DNA of 64,000 bases from Bacteroidales bacterium UBA4116. Its GTDB lineage: Bacteria; Bacteroidota; Bacteroidia; Bacteroidales; Tannerellaceae. Made by a program: the position numbers and the translations under genes. Below, piece by piece: positions 60,074 through 64,000 of this stretch. Positions within the stretch are counted from its first letter, which is position 1, and each line of letters opens with the position of its first letter. Under the pieces are notes generated by a model. The model was not told the DNA's origin. It did not search any database and saw only the letters and a list, made by a program, of their open reading frames with translations. Location: positions 183,201 to 247,200 of the forward strand of contig DFXE01000007.1 in assembly GCA_002381645.1 (NCBI GenBank), in the 5' to 3' direction.

Positions 60074-60619
60074 TTATTCTTCGCCAAATTCTAATTTGAT
60101 CAAACCGAATAACGCATAATTTATCATATCCATATAATTCGCATCGATCCCCTCGGAAATCAAGGTTTTACCATCCAGGCTTTCAATCTGCTTGGTACGG
60201 TATATTTTCATCAGGATCAGATCCGTATATGAACTGATACGCATTTGCCGCCACGCTTCATCGTAATCGTGATTCTTGGCATACATCAGCTCCTTAGTTT
60301 CCGTAATATGCTTATCATACAAAGCTAAAGCTTCTTCGGCATTTATGTCGGTGGTATCGGCATAACCCAATTCCAACTGGATCAAACCCACAACGCCGTA
60401 ATTAACAATTCCGATAAATTCTGGCCTGACACCTTCATCTACCATGCTGGTCTGTTTGATTTCGAGGCTACGGATACGGTTTGCTTTTATAAATATCTGG
60501 TCGGTAACAGATTCCGGACGCATGATCCTCCACGACGGACCGTAATCTTTTAATTTCTTTTCAAATATATCCCTACACTGAGAAATGACTTTCTCAAACT
60601 GTTGTTTCGTATCCGGCAT
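60074..60619 (-). CDS. DUF1599 protein (nucleotide modification-associated domain)
   Basis: 181 aa from the ATG at 60619; the longer frame from 60655 would begin at or upstream of the -7 box at 60645-60652. Two similar halves: FEKVISQCRDIFEKKLKDYGPSWRIM and LYDKHITETKELMYAKNHDYDEAWRQM, each followed by ILMKxxR/IxxLE-type helices, the DUF1599 duplicated pattern. Members are thought to act near nucleotide metabolism, but a reaction is not known. First gene of the cluster leading to folE. Confidence 0.9.
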   Translation of the reverse strand: MPDTKQQFEKVISQCRDIFEKKLKDYGPSWRIMRPESVTDQIFIKANRIRSLEIKQTSMVDEGVRPEFIGIVNYGVVGLIQLELGYADTTDINAEEALALYDKHITETKELMYAKNHDYDEAWRQMRISSYTDLILMKIYRTKQIESLDGKTLISEGIDANYMDMINYALFGLIKLEFGEE

Positions 60620-60644
60620 ATGCTTTAATAAATATATGTAACGA

Positions 60645-60652
60645 CAAATATA
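60645..60652 (-). promoter_or_regulatory. Putative -7 box of the DUF1599-doxX-like-tpiA cluster
   Basis: Minus strand TATATTTG, 25 bp upstream of the ATG at 60619. Confidence 0.45.
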
Positions 60653-60725
60653 CAACTTAAAACCATTTCCATATTTCTTTTGTTAAATAAATAAAGACAT
60701 ATAGCTTATAAAGCACAAAACAGAT

Positions 60726-61808
60726 ATGAGTTTCAAACAAAATTACTGGAAATTCTCATTAATTGCGATCGTGGTGCTGCTTGGAGTCATATTATTCTAT
60801 GAATTCAGGCCTTTTCTTGGTGGTATTTTAGGCGCCTTTACCATCTACGCGCTGGTAAGGGGACAGATGATCTACCTTACCGAAAAACGCAGATGGAACG
60901 CAAGCCTGGTATCCTTACTCCTGTTATTTGAAGTAATCCTTATTTTCCTCATCCCGTTATCCCTTGCCGTATGGCTGTTCATCATTGAAATTCAGAATTT
61001 CAACTTAGATACGGCTGAACTGGTTTCCCAAATCGAACATGTGGCGGCTTTGATAAAGGAAAAGACAAACTATAATGTACTGGACCGGGCGAATATCAGT
61101 TCCGCAGTAGCTTTAGTTCCCAAAATAACGCAGATGCTGATGAGCGGCATAACCGGTTTTACCATAAACGTGATCATACTGATACTGGTACTTTACTTTA
61201 TGCTGGTGAGCGGGCGGTCGATGGAAAAATACTTCTATGACATCCTTCCGTTCAGGGAACACAATAAAAAAGAAGTCGCCTATGAAATGAACATACTCGT
61301 AAAATCCAACGCGATCGGTGTTCCCTTATTGGCGGTCATACAAGGGCTTGTAGCACTTGTCGGGTATATTATTTTCGGCGCGCCCAGTCCGGTTGTCATG
61401 GCCTTCCTTACCTGTTTTGCCAGTGTTATCCCTCTCGTCGGTACAGGGCTGATCTGGTTCCCGTTATCCCTCTACCTGGGGATAAGCGGCGATTGGTGGA
61501 ATGCACTTGGATTAGCAGCCTTCTCATTGATCATACTCACCAATATAGACAATTTAATACGTTTTGTATTGCAGAAAAAATTAGCCGACACCCACCCGCT
61601 AATCACCATCTTCGGTGTGATCATCGGGATATCCTTATTCGGATTTATGGGTATTATATTCGGTCCTATCCTGTTAGCGGTATTCCTGCTTTGCTTCAAT
61701 ATTTTCAAAAGTGAATATGTCGACGGAAAACCATATAAAGGTACTTTTGAGGATGCTATGAGGGTAAAAAACAATGAGACAAAATCGTTTATAGAGACAC
61801 AGGACTGA
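60726..61808 (+). CDS. AI-2E-family (PerM/YdiK) membrane transporter
   Basis: 360 aa with about eight helices. Family pattern: RPFLGGILGAFTIYALVRGQM, a helical linker, then FTINVIILILVLYFMLVSGRSMEKYF, SNAIGVPLLAVIQGLVALVGYIIFGAP and the C-terminal GIIIGISLFGFMGIIFGPILLAVFLL-type segment. Members export autoinducer-2-like or other small solutes; the name is historical. Monocistronic by context: the next gene is convergent and a 467-bp repeat-rich gap follows. Confidence 0.9.
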   Translation: MSFKQNYWKFSLIAIVVLLGVILFYEFRPFLGGILGAFTIYALVRGQMIYLTEKRRWNASLVSLLLLFEVILIFLIPLSLAVWLFIIEIQNFNLDTAELVSQIEHVAALIKEKTNYNVLDRANISSAVALVPKITQMLMSGITGFTINVIILILVLYFMLVSGRSMEKYFYDILPFREHNKKEVAYEMNILVKSNAIGVPLLAVIQGLVALVGYIIFGAPSPVVMAFLTCFASVIPLVGTGLIWFPLSLYLGISGDWWNALGLAAFSLIILTNIDNLIRFVLQKKLADTHPLITIFGVIIGISLFGFMGIIFGPILLAVFLLCFNIFKSEYVDGKPYKGTFEDAMRVKNNETKSFIETQD

Positions 61809-61834
61809 CTCCATAGTGTTTTCTCATAATTTAC

Positions 61835-61889
61835 CCTTCAGCCTTCAGCCGCACACAACTATCTGGTATCCAGTCCATATGGCTGAAGG
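61835..61889. repeat. Inverted repeat after the AI-2E-family gene
   Basis: CCTTCAGCC occurs twice overlapping (61835-61843 and 61842-61850), and its reverse complement GGCTGAAGG at 61881-61889 closes a hairpin with a smaller CTGG-TAT-CCAG (61863-61873) in the loop. It probably acts as terminator for the AI-2E gene. Confidence 0.55.
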
Positions 61890-62032
61890 CAGACGTTTCA
61901 GCCTCCTTTCAGGATTTCAACGTGCAGAAATTCTTCGATTATCAGCTAAAACCTTGAAAATATTTAATAATCTCCTCCTTACTTTTTAGTAAAAAAGACG
62001 TGATGAATTAATGCGTTATATCTTTACAGCTA

Positions 62033-62122
62033 ATCGGCTCACCATGGTGGGGCGATCGTTCCACCCAGGTGATTCGATCGACCCACCTGGGTGAAACGAC
62101 CGGATCACCCGGGTGAGCCGAT
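62033..62122. repeat. 90-bp palindromic array of four CACCnnGGTG boxes at 22-bp period
   Basis: Boxes CACC-AT-GGTG (62040-62049), CACC-CA-GGTG (62062-62071), CACC-TG-GGTG (62084-62093) and CACC-CG-GGTG (62106-62115) start exactly 22 bp apart. The three 12-bp spacers are centred on CGATCG, CGATCG and CGACCG. The outer ends, ATCGGCTC and GAGCCGAT, are also complementary, so the whole 90 bp is a near-perfect palindrome and each unit is itself palindromic twice. The GC-rich array stands in AT-rich intergenic DNA. Confidence 0.9.
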
Positions 62123-62275
62123 CAAATGCAAACAGGATTAACATTAAAAGCTCAGGAACTGAGGACTACTTGTTCAATAGTCTTGTATCAGTTATACGTT
62201 TACCTGAAAAGTATGAATGGTACAGGCAAAGGCAATACATTTCCACTCTTCACGCAACAGGTTCATCCGAAATTA

Positions 62276-64000
62276 TTATTCGACAACGATAACCGGCAGA
62301 TCGGATTCTTTCTGCAGTTCTTCAATCTTTTCTTCTTCGCTTTTACCGAAACCGAAAAAGTTTTTTATTTTACTGAAAACATTCATTACCCCGGCCGCAA
62401 ATTTCTGCATTCCATGAGATATGCCGACCGATTCGGCCACTGCCGGCCGTAAGTTTTGCCATAAATAATTAAAGGTCGAATGATACGGATTACGTACGAT
62501 ATCGATATCCACTACTTTGGGATCCTGTTTAGCCCATCGCGGATTATTTTCCCTGACTACCAGATTGACCAGAAACGTCAGGAATTTATTTTTCACCATT
62601 TCACCGTCTTTTTCTTTCAGTAAATCAGCTTTCAGTTTATCGTATAAGAACCGCATCTGTATGTTGGCTCCAAGACTTGACGCATCGATATGGAATGTCA
62701 AATCGCTTACCGAACCGTTAACCACCCGGGCCGGGGCTAACGGGGTAATAATCTGATTCAATGTAGTGAGGTCGTAGGAAGGAAGATGAGCCTGCAGGTA
62801 AAAACGGTCGTTCAGGGTATCCACAGGCAGCATCCATACGGCAGTGAAATACCCGTCGTCCATCAGTTTTCCGTTCGCATCGAGCCGGATAAACTGCCCG
62901 GGAAAAGAGGCCACATTGGTAAAGCCATGAAATACTCCGTTCATGTCGGTAAAGAATATCTTTCCGGCAGTCGATCCCCCGCGGGCAAGTTCCTTATAAA
63001 CAACTTCGAGGTTATTGACGGCCACCTCGTTTATATCTATTTTCAAAGGCGCTTTCTGAAGACCTTCATATATCATCGGGACAATGGTGCGGGGAAGAAT
63101 GATCTTCTGATTTTTAAAATTCTCCAATACCGCATCCGTAATTTCGGCTTTCTCAATTCTCAGTATTTGATCTGCATAATAAGAAGGCAGGTCAATACCC
63201 TGAAGCGATACAAAATCCGCGCGTATATCGAACCAATCGGAATGTTTAGGGTGATTATACGAAAAGTCGATCATCGAATAGGGCGATTCCAGCCGTAACC
63301 CCCTCAGTTGGAGATTACCCTTATTCAGGTCGACGTCTTCGATCGTCAGGATATAAAATCCATTATCCACAGGAAGACTGATGCCGTTTGTTTTTAACGC
63401 GACATCTTCTAATCCAAATGTTTGTTTTTGGTTATCTATTTTTAACCCTTCTAACGTAAAATCGACTGCATTGTATTTCGGCAACGGTTGTCTGGTATAT
63501 TGCTGTAAAAATACCGGATCACTATAACCGTTGATCAGGTTAAAACGGCCGACATTTATTTCAGCCGCAATTTGTCCCAGTTGATCATATATGCTTTTCC
63601 CACCGGATGACGTCGAATCCTTTTTTGTTTCACCTGCCTTTTCCGCAGGTTTTATGGCAATTACAGGATCAAGTATATCTGCTGATTCGAGGTGTAAACG
63701 GGTACTGTCTTTTGCCAGTACCCAGTCGAGGCCACTGAATGTAAATAACTTAAATCCAAAGTCGGCTTTAGAAGAGTCAGCGCTGCCTGAAGAATAATAC
63801 ATGTCGGAAATATGAAATTTTCCAATATGTATTCTCTCCACAAGAGGATTTAATTCTTCCGCTATTGTTTTCGTCTTTCCCTCCGGCGTATCCTTTTCAA
63901 AGGTCTTTTTATTTGAGGCAGCAAGCTGCGGACCATAGATACCCACCTCGTTTATACTGAACATTTTGTCATCGTCCTTATTCCAAGAGATGCTCTTGAG
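62276..64000 (-). CDS. AsmA-like large envelope protein, C-terminal part (cut by window edge)
   Basis: At least 574 aa; the frame stays open to the right edge, so the start is outside. The visible part is beta-rich with repeated strand-helix units (LYLQAHLPSYDL-like segments, INEVAVNNLEVVYKELA, FHIDASSLGANIQMRFLYDKL) typical of AsmA/TamB-type bridge proteins of the envelope. The C-terminus (RNPYHSTFNYLWQNLRPAVAES, then a Glu-rich tail) matches what I recall of Bacteroidales members. Such proteins help move lipids between the membranes. No catalytic motif is seen. Confidence 0.75.
   Translation of the reverse strand, partial: LKSISWNKDDDKMFSINEVGIYGPQLAASNKKTFEKDTPEGKTKTIAEELNPLVERIHIGKFHISDMYYSSGSADSSKADFGFKLFTFSGLDWVLAKDSTRLHLESADILDPVIAIKPAEKAGETKKDSTSSGGKSIYDQLGQIAAEINVGRFNLINGYSDPVFLQQYTRQPLPKYNAVDFTLEGLKIDNQKQTFGLEDVALKTNGISLPVDNGFYILTIEDVDLNKGNLQLRGLRLESPYSMIDFSYNHPKHSDWFDIRADFVSLQGIDLPSYYADQILRIEKAEITDAVLENFKNQKIILPRTIVPMIYEGLQKAPLKIDINEVAVNNLEVVYKELARGGSTAGKIFFTDMNGVFHGFTNVASFPGQFIRLDANGKLMDDGYFTAVWMLPVDTLNDRFYLQAHLPSYDLTTLNQIITPLAPARVVNGSVSDLTFHIDASSLGANIQMRFLYDKLKADLLKEKDGEMVKNKFLTFLVNLVVRENNPRWAKQDPKVVDIDIVRNPYHSTFNYLWQNLRPAVAESVGISHGMQKFAAGVMNVFSKIKNFFGFGKSEEEKIEELQKESDLPVIVVE

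Larger units (their letters stand above)
61809..62275. other. 467-bp convergent gap rich in inverted repeats
   Basis: The gap between the convergent AI-2E and AsmA-like genes holds the 61835-61889 inverted repeat, the palindromic array at 62033-62122, and unremarkable AT-rich sequence. ORFs there are not supported. At least one bidirectional terminator is expected here. Confidence 0.6.

Noticed and set aside
60620..60655. Longer N-terminus of the DUF1599 protein
   Set aside because: It would begin within the promoter box and adds residues not seen in the family pattern.
62033..62122. Possible CRISPR array
   Set aside because: The 22-bp units have palindromic spacers that are nearly identical rather than unique, the repeats are degenerate at two positions, and no cas genes are near.
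62126..62452. 108-aa plus-strand ORF near the AsmA-like 3' end
   Set aside because: Half of it is antisense to the AsmA-like gene, and its start is next to the palindromic array; no recognisable protein features.

Overview
The window looks like chromosomal DNA of a member of the order Bacteroidales. The evidence is the AT-rich base composition, promoter -7 boxes of the Bacteroidetes TAnnTTTG type, few clear Shine-Dalgarno sequences, and many families typical of the group: DUF3575/DUF3868, a clostripain-like lipoprotein, an HU-HIG protein, a lamin-tail-domain protein, BtgA/BtgB-type mobilization proteins, a divergent RteC-like protein and a DoxX/thioredoxin-like protein of the BT_3928 type. 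The genus cannot be fixed from sequence reading alone; a Dysgonomonas- or Parabacteroides-like organism would fit.

Layout. 0-3 kb: truncated DEAD-box helicase, phosphatase lipoprotein, sugar kinase and SIS isomerase. 3-5 kb: M16 peptidase and a helical protein of unknown function. 5.6-10.3 kb: five minus-strand genes (clostripain lipoprotein, TcdA, LolD-like ATPase, NSS transporter, HhH protein). 10.4-14.1 kb: an orphan DUF3575/DUF3868 pair facing an AraC regulator and a GHL10 lipoprotein. About 14.3-21.2 kb: an integrative mobilizable element with tyrosine integrase, BtgA/BtgB mobilization genes and an oriT-like region, a frameshifted RteC-like gene, an excisionase-like protein, a GNAT-like protein, and cargo of an AraC regulator, a membrane-anchored ferredoxin and a small coupled ORF. 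21.3-33.8 kb: atypical SDR, MNT-HEPN fusion, DUF1295 membrane protein, HU-HIG protein, PdxST, hybrid sensor kinase, lamin-tail protein and Asd. 33.8-37.5 kb: TPP riboswitch controlling a TonB receptor, PnuT-type transporter and thiamine pyrophosphokinase. 37.6-42.4 kb: PepD, flippase-like protein, RsmA, MgtE. 42.4-48.2 kb: five-gene MacAB/TolC-like efflux operon. 48.4-50.4 kb: sugar isomerase/epimerase and SDR. 50.4-56.5 kb: an RNA-repair operon. 56.8-60.6 kb: DUF1599, DoxX-like, TpiA, SPOR, FolE. 60.7-64 kb: AI-2E-family transporter, a repeat-rich gap, and the 3' part of a large AsmA-like gene.

The most interesting system is the RNA-repair operon, transcribed right to left: RtcB ligase, a soluble HSP100-type AAA+ ATPase fused to an M41 (FtsH-type) metalloprotease, a macro-domain protein, an ATP-dependent RNA ligase, and an HD-phosphohydrolase/polynucleotide-kinase fusion. 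It has two chemically different ligation routes, end-healing functions and a protease that is likely cytosolic, behind a leader of about 230 nt, and an internal gap framed by inverted 16-bp repeats. The second highlight is a 90-bp near-perfect palindrome at 62033-62122 made of four CACCnnGGTG boxes at an exact 22-bp period with CGAYCG between them; I do not recognise this element.
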